NCBI RefSeq assembly: GCF_000715075.1 | Contig: NC_134096.1 | Location: 69,445,026 to 69,509,025 of the forward strand | Origin: Nicotiana tabacum | Lineage: Eukaryota > Streptophyta > Magnoliopsida > Solanales > Solanaceae | Length of the DNA stretch: 64,000 nucleotides | Direction of reading: 5' to 3' | Part shown: positions 10,628 through 22,502 of the stretch, piece by piece | Position numbering within the stretch: position 1 is the first letter of the stretch | How the letters are laid out: the number at the start of each line of letters is the position of its first letter | Notes under the pieces: generated by a model | The model's input: only the letters and a program-made list of their open reading frames with translations | Database searches by the model: none | What the model was told of the DNA's origin: nothing | Program-made: the position numbers and the translations under genes

Positions 10628-12489
10628 CTATGAGGCCTCTATCGGCATGGGTTCACTGGTGGGGTCCTGTGGCTGGCCAGACTTATCACCTCCCTCGGGG
10701 TCCTCCGGCTCAATCTCCAAGTCCTCCGTCTGGGTTATCACCACTCTCCTCACCGGCTCTCTGTCAGCCTCCTGCTCTGGTACCAATGCTGACTGAGCTG
10801 TCTGTGCTGCGGGGGCAGTCTCTCCCATAAGGAGATCTAGAGGAATATCGCCGGCAGAAGTGAGCTTCGCCACCTCCTTCTTTGAATCTTCTTGACCCTT
10901 CTTTACTTTCCTCACCTGTTCACCCAGCTCCTTGATTACCTTTTTATGCGCACCCAGAGACTCCAGAATCTTCTTTTAGTTTTCAAGAATACTCTTCAAT
11001 GATTCCTCCACTGATAGAGGCATCTGGAGCTGTGCTGGAACTGCCTGAGCTGCTACTGCACTGGATAAGGCAGATAGCTTTGATGTAGCTACCTGCATCC
11101 AGTTGTTGATATCAGCCAAAGTCTGATTTTCCCTCAGTGTAGTCTGAGGGTAAGCTGATGAAGAAGGCATTGATGGTGGGATAGAAGTAGATGGCCCGGA
11201 GGGTGGATGTGGAATGGCAGCAGATGACCCCTTGGCTGTGGAAGGCTCCGACCTAGTGGACACTACCCCTGGCTCTTCAGACTGGCCAGTGGAGGTGGTG
11301 GCTTTGCCCATGAACATGGGGTTATCTGGACCCTGAAAGCTGTACCAGGAGAATGGCTTTTGTGGCTTCACTTTGGTGTCAAAGTCCCTCCCTTCTACTC
11401 CCTGGTCCTCTAAGAACATGGCGAGGAAGTTTGGGAAGGGATATGAGATTTCATCCTTGCCAATAGCTCTGGTGATAACTCTGGCCATAATGTTCCCCAC
11501 ATTCAACGGGAACCCCGCCATGATAGCCGCCACAATAATCGCCCGGGAGACCGGCATATCACTGTCATGCTGAGTGGGGTCTATCCGGCTGCACACAAAA
11601 GTGGACCACCCCTTTGCTTCAAAGCTTAGAGTATTCCTAAAGATTGGAACCCCAGGTGTAAGCCAAGTTGGAGTAGTCCCAGGAATGGCTATCACCGATG
11701 CAAGCCATGGGCAGGCTAATTCATCCAAAGCCACCTTCTCCAAATAGAGCGACTCATCCTCATTATTGAACCCAACATAATCATTTAAAGTCTTGCCATC
11801 AAACATAATCTTCTGGTTCTGGACATTGGTCAAATATGTTCCCTTTTTGATGTGGGCGACATTTGCATAGAACTCTTTGACCAAATACTCATTGGCCTAT
11901 GGTAGCTTGCTGGTGAAGAACTTCCACTCCACTCTTTCATTGAACCGTCTCTTGACGTTGGGGTTGTGGGGTAGAAGATCTCTCTCAATGAAGTCCCTCT
12001 CAAGTGTGAGTAACCTCTGAGGCCACCATTCCCGGAACATGTGGTAGGACTTCTCACTGACGAATCGGTCTTGCCATACTGTCGGGTTTCTTGATCTCAC
12101 CAATCCCTCAGTCCGAGTGTCACCACCTCTCCCATCATCCGGGAAATCGTCATCACTATCAACATTCACTGGGGCTGCTGTGGAGGCTGGAGGTGTAGCA
12201 GTTGGGGCAGGAGGTGTTGGAGTCTCACTACCTACTTTTGAGCCAGACCCGGATAAAGAGGTAGATTTATTTACGAGCTTGTAAGGCTGAGATTGTGCCT
12301 CTTGTTGGGTTTGGGCAGCCTCCCCCTCTGAAATCTCTCCGAAGTGTCTGGAGTGGTTCTCCGGAGGGTCTGTTTATTCCCAATGATTCTTTTAGGAGCT
12401 AGGGGTGCTGTCTATTTTCCTCTCCCCCGGCCCCGGGAGGAATCTCCCCTCCCTTGTTGCTTTTTTGGACCACCTCGAGATCTAACCAT
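10628..12489 (-). pseudogene. Athila-type ORF after pol (putative plant transposon protein/env-like position)
   Basis: Minus-strand frames run in one register from about 12169 to 10628, broken by stops near 11896 and 10976. A possible start at 12489 (MVRSRGGPKKQQGRG) is in another register, so at least one frameshift is present. The middle part (11884-11300) has the pattern EFYANVAH, then a KIMFDGKTLNDYVGF stretch, then FVCSRIDPTQHDSDMPVSRA, characteristic of the Athila-derived domain annotated in databases as 'putative plant transposon protein'. The C-terminal part is Pro/Ser-rich, followed by a Lys/Glu-rich, probably coiled-coil tail. The position after integrase is that of retroviral env, but I see no signal peptide or transmembrane helix, so an envelope role is not supported. 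Confidence 0.65.
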
Positions 12490-13777
12490 TATCTGCATAC
12501 ACAATCAGTGAAAGCTCATTAGTAATATTATTCAATCAATAATGTAATGAAAGCAGATAAATGATCGCAGTATTTCACAGCGCAGTGGTCCGCTGTCAGC
12601 GGAAAAGGAATCACGGCTGCGGACTGGCCACCACGGTCCGCATAAAAAGGGATGCGGCCGCGAAAGACTAGGGTTCTGACTACCTACTCTCTGAAGTTGA
12701 GCCACCACTGAGAGCGAAACACTGGGCGCGGCCGCGAAACAAGGAGCATTATCCGCATAGAAATGAATGCGACCGCGGACCCCATTTAGCAACTCTCTGA
12801 AACTCAACTCCGCGATCCGCAAAATTAGAAGCGCGGCCGCATAATGTAAGCCGCGAACCGCAAAAAAATCTCCGGGACCGCGAAACAATTAACCCATCTA
12901 GCACTCATATAATCAAGAATGCGGACCGCGGAGTTTGGACCGCGGTCTGCGGAATTCAAAATAGACGGGCACTGACGAAGAGTTTATGACCTAGGGTTTT
13001 CACTTAGCATAAAACTTAGGCAATTAAGTGGTAAAATGAACAACCTCATCCCCCATTAGGCATGAAAATCAATTACCCACATGAATTAACCCTCAATTGT
13101 ACATTATTTAGACTTAGGCTTGTAATAACCCTAACTAAAAGAAAAACCAAAATGGAACTAAAAGAATAGAAAAGAAAGAACTAAAATGAAGACTAAGAAA
13201 TTTAGCATACCGGTTGTTTGATTTGTGGTAGAAATTAACTTCTTGATTAATGATATAAATTCAAGATGCAGACCAGAAGTAGATGAACAGTGTTGTATGG
13301 GTTTGAGAAGTGAGAGTTTGAAAAGGGTAAAAGGAGATGGGGCCTTCTATTTATACTATGAACAGACGGACCCACCGACCTACCTGGGCGCGGCAGTGGG
13401 ATTTCACCGCGGTCCGCGCTCTTAGCCTTTTGAAAAGCTGCTGCCTGACCAACTCCGCTGAGAGCGGAAAAATAGGCGCGACCATGAAATAAGCACCGCT
13501 GACCGCGAATTAACGACCGCGGACGTGGATGCAACTTCAGAGAGGTGTCATTCAAGGCTTTTCAAGTCCGCGTCCGCTACACATTTACGCCCCCATGAAA
13601 TAGCTCCCGCTGACCGCGAAAGTTTGAGCGCGGTCCGCATAATTCTCACTCTTAGGAAAATATTTCCAACAACAGTCCTGTACTACATAAAAAATTCCTA
13701 CACAAAGCTCACAATCGGTTAGTTCAAAATAAAGCCTAATCTAAGAAGAAAATCAAAGAAGAAAGAAAAACATATGT
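12490..13777 (-). other. Non-coding spacer of the Athila-type element with GC-rich motif blocks
   Basis: Between pol and the downstream ORF. Two stretches, about 12560-12960 and 13385-13640, are packed with GCGGCCGCGAA, CGCGGACCGCGG and CCGCTGACCGCGAA variants, similar to the block inside the element's own LTR (8130-8600). The remainder is AT-rich. No coding domain is seen. Confidence 0.6.
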
Positions 13778-13820
13778 GTTGCCTCCCAAGAAGTGCCCGA
13801 TTTAACGTCGCGGTACGACG
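13778..13820 (-). other. Conserved Athila hairpin motif after pol
   Basis: The minus strand reads CGTCGTACCGCGACG, then TTAAAT, then a second conserved block CTTCTTGGGAGGCAAC. The first 15 bases form a 5-bp stem (CGTCG/CGACG) with a 5-base loop. The same block with the same stem occurs at 40640-40684 in the non-autonomous element. It sits just after the end of integrase. Confidence 0.7.
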
Positions 13821-13833
13821 CATGTTACCAATA

Positions 13834-15224
13834 TCATTGGAAATTGATCAAGGTTACCACATGGCTGTCATCAAACTTGCCGAGGTAATGCTTCACTCGG
13901 TGCCCATTAACTCTAAAGATTTCACCATTTTTGTTTTTCAAGTCAAAAGCACCAAACGGAGTCACGTGCACCACCTCAAAAGGGCCACTCCATTTTGACT
14001 TGAGCTTTCCCGAAAACAGTCGTAACCAGGAGTTGAATAAAATAACCAAGTCACCCTCCTTGAATTCTTTGTTCCGGGCATATTTTTCATGTAAGTACTT
14101 CATCTTGTCCTTATACAAGGACGAGCTGGAATAAGCATGAAACCGGAATTCATCAAGTTCATTGAGTTGCTCTACCCGGAGGTTGGCTGCTACATCCCAT
14201 TCAAGGTTTAACTTCTTGAGTGCCCACATGGCCTTGTTCTCTAACTCAACCGGAAGATGGCATGCTTTCCCAAATACCAACCGATATGGAGGCATACCAA
14301 TTGGAGTCTTGTACGCAGTTCTATAAGCCCACAAAGCATCGTCGAGTTTCCTTGACCAATCCGTCTGGTTTGCATTGATAATTTTTGATAATATGCTCTT
14401 AATCTACCTATTGGAGACCTCAACTTGTCCACTAGCCTAGGGATGATAAATGGTTGACACCTTATGATTGACACCATACTTGGAAAGCAAAGTGTCGAAA
14501 GCCTTATTGCAGAAATGAGAACCCCCATCACTGATGATTGCCCGAGGAGTGCCAAACCGTGTGAAGATATTTTTCTTTAAGAACGCCACCACACTCCGTG
14601 CCTCATTGTTGGGCAAAGCTACAACTTCAACCCACTTGGAAACATAATCAACAACAACCAGAATGTAAGTGTTACCACAGGAACTCACAAATGGCCCCAT
14701 GAAGTCTATCCCCCACACGTCACAAATATCGATCTCAAGAATAGTAGTGAGAGGCATTTCATACTTCTTGGAAATTTCACCAGCTCTTTGGCATTCACCA
14801 CACCTCTTAACAAGATCAATTGTATATTTATACAGGGTAGGCCAATAAAATCCACAACTAAGAACCTTTGAAGCAGTTCTCGCCCCACAATGATGACTAA
14901 CGTAGGGCGAGGAATGGCAAACATCAAGAATATTCATTTGCTCCTCTTTCGGGACACATCTCCGGATCATACCATCATTGCAAATCTTGAAAAGATAGGG
15001 CTCGTCCCAATAATAATCCAGCTGTCCCGTTTGAGTTTCTTCTTTTGATTAGAAGAGAGCTCACTCGGGACAATGCCGGTCATAAGGAAGTTAGCCACAT
15101 CGGCGAACCAAGGCATACCATTCAAAGACACGGAGATGAGTTGTTTATCCGGGAACGAATCATTGATTTCGAGGCCATTGTAGGGCCTTCCCTCCTCTTC
15201 TAAGTGGGACAAGTGGTCCGCCAC
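13834..15224 (-). pseudogene. Athila-type integrase
   Basis: Minus-strand coding. The N-terminal zinc-binding part is at 14935-14780 ([16 protein letters not shown] through CGECQ). The catalytic core is [10 protein letters not shown] (first Asp) and [13 protein letters not shown] (second Asp), then after a stop at about 14436 the segment with ASGQVEVSN (catalytic Glu). The C-terminal part (14334-13834) contains [20 protein letters not shown] and the SKWSGPF motif. A frameshift near 15030-15020 moves the reading register between the piece starting at 15224 and that starting at 14970. All three D,D-35-E residues are still readable, but no continuous protein can be made. Confidence 0.85.
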
Positions 15225-15953
15225 TTAATTATCACTTACTTTTCTATCAATGATTTCAAGGTCAAACTCTTGAAGCAGAAGAACCCATCTCATCAACCTA
15301 GCCTTCGAGTCCTTCTTGGTCATTAAGTAACGGAGTGCCACGTGATCGGTGTACACAATCACTTTGGCACCCATGAGATATGGCCTGAACTTTTCCATGT
15401 CGAAGACAATGGCTAATAACTCTTTCTCGATCACCGTATAATTAACTTGGGCGTCATTCATCGTTTTGCTTGCATAATAGACCGGATGAAATATCTTGTT
15501 GACCCTTTGCCCCAAAACTGCTCCTACCGCAACGTCACTAGCATCGCACATGAGCTCAAATGGTAAGTTCCAATTGGGTGTGGTGATGATGAGAGTAGTT
15601 GTTAATTTAAACTTGAGAAGCTCAAAAGCTTTCATGCAATCTTCATTGAACACAAACTTTGCATCCTTTTCTAGCAGCTTGCACAAGGGATTCACCACTT
15701 TTGAGAAATCCTTAATGAACCTTCGGTAGAACCCCGCGTGCCCAAGAAAACTCCTAACTACCTTGATGGAAGTAGGAGGAGGGAGTTTTGAAATAACTTC
15801 AATCTTTGCTTTGTCCACTTCAATACCGTCCTTTGAGATCTTATGACCGAGGACAATGCCCTCCTCAACCATAAAGTGGCATTTTTCCCAATTAAGCACT
15901 AGGTTGGTCTCTTAACATCGGGCCAACACTTTGTCAAGATTATCCAAGCATTC
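15225..15953 (-). pseudogene. Athila-type RT connection and RNase H
   Basis: Continues RT in the same register, separated from it by stops at 15953-15900. It includes [20 protein letters not shown] (end of the RT thumb), then the RNase H domain with [16 protein letters not shown] (first catalytic Asp), [13 protein letters not shown] (catalytic Glu) and [13 protein letters not shown] (Asp). It ends in a stop at 15225. The frame then continues into integrase. RNase H of this type removes the RNA template during cDNA synthesis. Confidence 0.85.
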
Positions 15954-16964
15954 TTAAAATGAGTCCCCCACAACACTAAAATCATCCATGAACACTTCGA
16001 GGATGTCCTCCACCATATCCGTAAATATTTCCATCATACACCGCTGAAAGGTAGCCGGTGCATTATATAAACCAAACGGTATCCGTGAGAATGCAAATGT
16101 GCCATACGGACATGTGAAGGTGGTTTTCTCTTGGTCCTCCAGTGCAATGAGAATCTGGTTGTATCCTGAATACCCATCCAAAAAGCAATAGTAGACACGC
16201 CCAGCAAGTCTGTCCAATATCTGATCAAGAAAGGGCAATGGAAAGTGGTCTTTGCGGGTCACTTTGTTCATCTTTCTGTAGTCCATGCATACCCGCTATC
16301 CAGTTACGGTCCTAGTAGGGATCAACTCATTTTTCTCATTTGTCACAACAGTCATACCCCCCTTTTTCGACACACATTGTACCGGTGAAGTCCATGCACT
16401 ATCCAAAATAGGATACACCACACCTGCATCAAGCCATTTGATAATTTCCTTCTTGACGACCTCTTGCATAGCCTCGTTCAACCTCCGTTGATGTTCCACA
16501 GAGGGTTTTGCATCATCCTCAAGTATAATTTTATGCATGCAAAAGGCGGGGCATATACCCCGAATGTCAGCTAAGGTCCATCCAATTGCCTTTTTTCTTC
16601 TTTGAAGCACCTCAAGAGTGGAGTTTACCTGCACTTTGGTTAAGCAAGCAGAAAGAATAATAGGCAATGTAGAAGATGGGCCCAAGAATTCATACCTGAG
16701 GTAAGAGGGTAGAGGCTTCAACTCCAATGTTGGTGGCTCATCAATCGAGGGCTTTGTCGGTGGAGTCTTCCGATTTTCCAAGTCCAAGGAGAGTTTACGG
16801 GGTCCATATGAGTAGGATCCTATTCCTTGCAAGGCATTTGCATATTCAACCAAGACACCCCTTTCATCATCCTCATGGTTCAACAAAATAGCTTCCAAAG
16901 GGTCTTCTACACTGATCATGGCACTCATGTCATCAACTATCACCTCCGTCACAAGATCCACCAA
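15954..16964 (-). pseudogene. Athila-type reverse transcriptase
   Basis: The minus-strand RT fingers and palm run as two pieces in one register with a stop at about 16290. The motifs are MVVTNEKNELIPTRTVTG, MDYRKMNKVTRKDHFPLPF, the catalytic-Asp motif (YCFLDGYSGYNQI), SRIPFGLYNAPATFQRCM and the polymerase motif VFMDDFSV. Motif residues are intact; the in-frame stops make it a pseudogene. The N-terminal 130 residues link protease to RT. Confidence 0.87.
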
Positions 16965-17762
16965 AGAGCAAACTTAATTTCTATTTGGTTGCCTCATTGA
17001 TTTGCATACGTGGAATACAAACTTTTCATTGCCCACTCGAAAAGTGAGCTCCCCTTCTTCCACATCAACCAATGCCTTCCCTGTTGCTAGGAAAGGTCTC
17101 CCTAATATTATAGGCACCTCATAGTCGACTTCGCAGTCGAGAATCACAAAATCAGCAGGCAAAATAAACTTGTCGACCCGTACTAGAACATCATCAATAA
17201 TACCAAGCGGCCTTTTCATTGTCCGATCCGCCATTTATAATCTCATGGAAGTAGCTCTTGGTTTCCCAATACCTAGTGTCTTGAACACTGAATATGGCAT
17301 CAAATTAATACTAGCTCCCAGATCACACAAGGCTTTTGCAAAATCGGCGCTACCAATGGTACATGGAATTGTAAAGGCACCGGGATCTTTAAGCATTGGA
17401 GCTATCGATTGCACAATGGCACTCACTTGATGAGTCATTTTGATGGTCTCACAATTCATAGATCTCTTCTTAGTTACCAAGTCCTTCATGAACTTGGCAT
17501 ATCCCGACATTTGTTCGAGAGCTTCCACTAAGGGCACATTGATTGACAAACTTTTCATCATCTCAATAAACTTCTTGAATTGGTTTTCATTATTTTTCTT
17601 TGCAAGACTTTGAGGATACGGTGGAGAAGGCCTTGGCAAAGGGGCCTTGGCTTTAGTCACTACCGTTTCCGGTATGTCTATCACATGTTCCCTAGACGGG
17701 TTCATATCATTTTGCGTCTCCTCCATGTTGTCATTGCTATCGATCCTCACTTCATCATTCAC
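16965..17762 (-). pseudogene. Athila-type aspartic protease
   Basis: Contains CTIGSADFAKALCDLGASINLMPYSVF, where DLGAS is the Athila form of the catalytic D-(S/T)-G triad. After a stop near 17235 comes [18 protein letters not shown] and [13 protein letters not shown], the second conserved half of the retropepsin fold (ILGRPFL). It is in the same register as gag-pol upstream. The stops at about 17235 and 16974 abolish a full-length product. Confidence 0.82.
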
Positions 17763-17792
17763 ATTCTCATCATTGGCTTGAATCTCATCATC

Positions 17793-19417
17793 TTATTGCA
17801 ACACAACATCTTTACTCACAATCTTCTTTGGATTAGAAGTACTTGTATCTCCACCTCTACCGCTTCTTGTGGTCACCGCCATAGCATGGCCTATATAGTT
17901 CCCACCCTTCGAGTTTACTACCGTATCACTTGGTAGTGCCCCCTTAGGGCGAGTATTCAATGCTTGAGAAATTTGACCCAGTTGTACTTCCAAGTTGTGA
18001 ATAGAGGTAGTATGGGAGGCTATTTGGGCATTGGAGTCAGCATTCCTTTCCATCATTTGTTTTAACATATTCTCTATCCGCCCCATCTCATTGTTTGATG
18101 AACTTTGCCCTTGAGACGAATATGGAGGCGGATTATTTGGTTGTTGACACATCGGGGGCCTTTGAACTCCCGACCCCCGGTTGCCTTGATTATTATTATG
18201 CTAACCCCCTTGATTTCCATTTTTCCACCAATACCGATTGTTGTTCCCCAATTGTTCGAGTTGTTGTTGTTGCCATTGTTCCAATTCCCTTGGCCTTGGT
18301 TGCCCCAATTTTGATTGTTCCCTTGTGATCTCCATTGTTGATTTGGAGCATTGCTCCGTTGACCTTGGTAGTTATTGGCATATAACACTTCCTCACTTTG
18401 ATCATCATAAGAATCGTCTTGATTGTCACCACTACCACTTTGCTCATATTGATCTTGATTGTTTTGCACTTGTCGACCAAGCTGTCTCCACCTGTTGACC
18501 ATGACATTTACCCCTTCCATGGAATTTACTTGCTTTGTCCCTTGAACTTTCTGAAGTTGGGCCTTTGCTAACTGATTCATAGTAGTTGTCAACTGGGCTA
18601 TGGCTTGTCCGTGATCATGAAGTTCCTTGTGAAGATGGATGACATTAGGGTCACCCTGAGGAACATTTGCCCGACTCTACCAAGCTGAAGATGTGTCAGC
18701 CATCTCATCAAGTATGTCACAAGCATCGGCATAAGGCGTCTTCATAAAATTTCCCCCAGCTAGCTGATTCACCACACACTGGTTAGTTGTGTTGATGCCC
18801 CGATAGAACGTTTGCTAAATCATTGCTTCAGTTATATCATTATTTGGGCATTCCTTGACCATTGTCCGGTATCGCTCCCAGATTTCATGTAGGGGTTCAT
18901 TAGGTTCTTGTTTAAAGGCTAAGATCTCATCCCTGAATGTTGCCATATGACCCGGTGAGAAAAACTTGGCTGTAAACTTTTCTGCCAACTCATCCCACGT
19001 GTGTATGGAGTGGTTGGGTAGCCTCTCGAGCCAGTCCAAAGCTTTCCCTCTAAGTGAAAATGGGAAAAGTCTCAATCTCAGAGCGTCCTCCGACACATTC
19101 GTCTGCTTGCTCCCCCAGCATGTGTCTACAAAACCCTTTAGATGCTTGTATGCATTCTGATGAGGAGCTCCAGTGAAGAAGCCCCTTTGCTCCAATAGGT
19201 CAGCATGACATTTGTAATTTGAAAATTGCTCGCCCGAATCCGGGGTGGGACAATTGCACTTGCGTAACCTTCGTTGGGTAGCACCCAGTGTGCTGCCTGT
19301 GGAGGAGGTAGGGGAGGGTTTGGAATGTTGTTAATATTCTAGATTAACCTCATCCTCACCATTGTCATTTACTTCCTCCCCCGGAAGAATATGTCTGAGA
19401 GCATCATTATGAGCCAT
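17793..19417 (-). pseudogene. Athila-type gag
   Basis: A probable start at 19417 gives MAHNDALRHILPGEEVNDNG and reaches a stop about 28 codons on. The core gag domain follows at about 19195-18815 (AYKHLKGFVDTC, LRLFPFSLRGKALDWLERLP, FTAKFFSPGHMATFRDEI). A Gln/Asn/Gly-rich segment follows (18590-18200), then LKQMMERNADSNAQI at about 18080. Several stops and at least one frameshift are present. No CCHC knuckle is seen. Gag forms the virus-like particle. Confidence 0.82.
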
Positions 19418-19515
19418 TTGGTACCTAAAGCACTAGATACACAAAAGTTAGAAAACAGAAGGAAAGAAAAAACAAGACACACAAATAGTTAGATAGATAG
19501 TCAACACCGTCTAAC

Positions 19516-19538
19516 TCCTCGGCAACGGCGCCAAAAAG
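19516..19538 (-). other. Primer binding site of the Athila-type element (tRNA-Asp type)
   Basis: The minus strand directly downstream of the 5' LTR reads CTTTTTGGCGCCGTTGCCGA, containing TGGCGCCGTTGCCG, the usual PBS of Athila/Tat elements complementary to a tRNA 3' end (commonly assigned to tRNA-Asp). It lies a few bases from the LTR end at 19539. Confidence 0.82.
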
Positions 19539-20977
19539 TGATCTTGGCCAACCCTGCACCACTATAAAGTAGCGAGGAGTGGTCGATACAGTTTGACCCG
19601 ATAGGTCAGGATCAATATCCACAGGGAGTTAATATTGGTTGGGAGTTGGGTTTATACCTAATCTAGCTGTGCGTGTTGTTTCCAATTACACTTCTAACCA
19701 TGATTGGGATTGTTTCTACTCTACTTTTAACGATGTTGATTACTAAAAATAATCTAAGTACAATATTTTTGTGAGAGTTTTTCAAATGATAAAAAGCACT
19801 AGGGAAGTGACTTCCGCCTAGGCGAGTATCTAATGGGATTTAGAATCTAGGACAAACTTGTTGTAATTGGGGTCATGATATAACCTTCACACGTAAGTGC
19901 TCACTCTACACCTCTCGGTAGTTTGAGTGACTTTGCCTGATTTGGCTTTCTCAAACCTAAATGGGTGTTCAAATAACGCAAGTGAAATTGGCTCAAGTCG
20001 GGTATTACTATCTCTAGGTTTAACCCTTTAATTGGGGCTATCAATCTCTTGAATTCACTCCAATTCCTTGCTAGCCTATTTTTTCTAGACTTGGGCCCTC
20101 TTTCTCAAGAAGAGCCTCAAGTCAAAAAGGCACGAATCAGTATTTGCAACCACCAATTCTACAATTAAAGCATGAAACAAGCTAAATATCACTAACCCAT
20201 AAAAAATTAAGCCCTAAAATTGAAGACCCATCAAATACCCACACTAGGGTTGGGTCACAACCCTAGCTAATGGGTCTAGCTACTCATAATAAAGATAGAA
20301 ATCACAGATGAAGATGTAATATAAGCCATAAAAGTTAAATACAAGAACACAATCTAAAGATAGAAGCTAAAACTACTCTAAAATTACTCAAAATGGTAAA
20401 GTACGGCTGTTCACGAGCTCCCTAATACCGAACTTGACCTACAAATGTGAAAAAGATCTATTTATACACATTTGAATTTTCTGGACAAAAATACCCTATG
20501 GAGGTTTCGCTAACAACGTAAAAATGGGCGCCTCAGCGCTTGGACTTTCGCGTCCGTGCAATAACGAGCGCGAACCACGTTTCTTCAAATTTGGGCTTGG
20601 ACTGGACTAGGTTTCGCGGACTGTGTAAATACATTCGCGTCCATGTTAACTTCAATCGCGGCCGCGTATTTTGTTCGCGTTTCACTTGCCAAGTCTCTGA
20701 ACCTTTTATCATGCTCCCAGCGGAATTTCCACCGCGTCCGTGTCTGGTAACTTCGCGGCCCCGTAATTTAGATGCGGGCCGCATTCTTTGTTTGAGCCAA
20801 GATTTCAAGGCCTCTGAACCTCGATCCTCGCTGTCAGCGTAATTTCCCTCACGGCCGCGCCACTTGTTTCGCGGCCGCGCTTTTGTAGCGCGGTCAGCGG
20901 TGGTGTTTTCTCTAGATTGCAGCTTCTCTGAACCTCTATCTCGCCAACCGCGGAATATTATCCGCCTCAGTGGTGAA
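19539..20977 (-). mobile_element. 5' LTR of the Athila-type element, truncated at its outer end
   Basis: Starts TGATCTTGGCC and matches 7142-8581 through GGTGAA at 20977. It then passes straight into Tekay integrase sequence (GCCACCTCCCC). The 223 bp present at the end of the other LTR are missing, so the U3 start is deleted. Such a 5' LTR is unlikely to promote transcription from its normal start. Confidence 0.85.
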
Positions 20978-22066
20978 GCCACCTCCCCAATCCTCTAAAG
21001 TACCTCAAATGACCCAATATACTGAAGGCTCAACTTGCCCTTATTCCCGAACCTCATAACACCCTTCATGGGTGAAACCTTGAGCAGAACCTTTTCCCCA
21101 ACCATGTAAGGAATATCACAGACCTTTCTGTCGGCATAACTCTTCTATCTAGACTGCGCCGTACGAAGCCGATCCTGAATCAATTTTACCTTGTCCAAAG
21201 CATCCTGAACCAAGTCAGTACCCAATAGCCTAGCCTCGCCTGGTTCAAACCAACCCACTGGATATCTACACCGTCTCCCATACAAAGTCTCATACAAAGC
21301 CATCTGAATGCTCGACTGGTAGCTGTTGTTGTAGGCAAACTCTGCGAGAGGCAAAACTTATCCGAAGAACCCCAAAAATCGATGACACAAGCGCGTAGCA
21401 TATCCTCCAATATCTGAATAGTGCTCTCGGACTGTCCGTCTGTCTGAGGGTGAAACGTTGTGCTCAACATGACCTGGGTACCCAACTCTCGCTGCACGGC
21501 CCGCCAAAACTGTGATGTAAACTGCATGCCCTTATCTGAAATGATGGACACCGGCACGCCGTGGAGGCGAACAATCTCTCGGATGTAAATCTCATCCAAC
21601 TACTCCGAAGAATAAGTAGTCCCAACTGGAATGAAGTGCACGGACTTGGTCAACGATCCATAATCACCTAAATAGCATCGAACTTCCTCGAAGTCCGTGG
21701 GGGCCCAACTATAAAATCTATAGTGATCTGCTCCCATTTTCACTCTGGAATCTCCAACCTCTAAAGCAATCCGCCCGGCCTCTGATGCTCATACTTTACC
21801 TGCTGACAGTTGAGGCACCGAGCTACAAACCTCATTATATTCTTCTTCATTCTCCTCCACCAATAATGCTGCCTCAAGTCCTGATACATCTTTGCGGCAC
21901 CTGGATGAATGTAATACCCTGAACTGTGGGCCTCCTCAAGAATCAACTCACGTAACCCATCCAAATTAGGCACACAAATCCGATCATGCATCCTCAATAC
22001 CACATCATCTCCAATAGTAACATCTTTGGCATCGCCGTGCTGGACCGTGTCCTTAAGGACAAGCAA
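20978..22066 (-). pseudogene. Tekay-type integrase (zinc-binding domain, core, partial C-terminus)
   Basis: From the right: the H2C2 zinc-binding part (22066-21761; EEAHSSGYYIHPG and CLNCQQVKYEH), then the core with [18 protein letters not shown] (Asp) and [20 protein letters not shown] (Glu). A register shift near 21355 follows, then [20 protein letters not shown] and [12 protein letters not shown], and the C-terminal GKLSLQYIGSFEVL with a stop, ending RIGEVA at 20978, where sequence is lost. Stops and frameshifts are spread through it. The first catalytic Asp region (about 21760-21600) is frame-broken. Confidence 0.82.
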
Positions 22067-22502
22067 ATGGGGATCATCATACTAGCGCTCTCTGATGCAA
22101 TCATATAAGGAAGACCGAGATACCACACAAGATAGAACCCGTCTAGGCTCCGAAACATCCAATCTTACAAATTGGTTGGCCAAGGCCTAAACATCAACTG
22201 CAAGAGGTCTCTTACCAATAGGAATGAATGCAAGGCTACCCATACTCACCGCCTTTCTACTCAAGGTATCAGCCACCATATTGGCCTTCCTGTGATGATA
22301 CAAAATAGTGATATCATTATCCTTTAGCAGCTCCAACCATCTCTGCTGCCTCAAATTTAGATCCTTCTGTTTGAACAAATGCTGGAGACTCCTATGATCT
22401 ATAAACACCTCACAAGACACACCGTAGAGATAATGCCTCCAAATCTTTAATGCATGAACGATGGTAGCTAACTCCAAATCATGTACAGGGTAGTTCTTCT
22501 CA

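Larger units (their letters stand above)
7142..20977 (-). mobile_element. Athila-type Ty3/gypsy retrotransposon, degenerate
   Basis: A 13.8-kb element on the minus strand: truncated 5' LTR 20977-19539, PBS matching tRNA-Asp (19532-19516), gag, protease, RT, RNase H, integrase, a second large ORF after pol, PPT (8818-8805) and an intact 3' LTR 8804-7142. An extra ORF after integrase, a tRNA-Asp-type PBS and a protease motif DLGAS fit Athila. The LTRs look about 95% identical by eye. It inserted in the chromodomain region of the Tekay element after the bases CCTAC. The outer end of its 5' LTR and adjoining Tekay sequence are deleted, so no target duplication can be paired. Confidence 0.87.
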
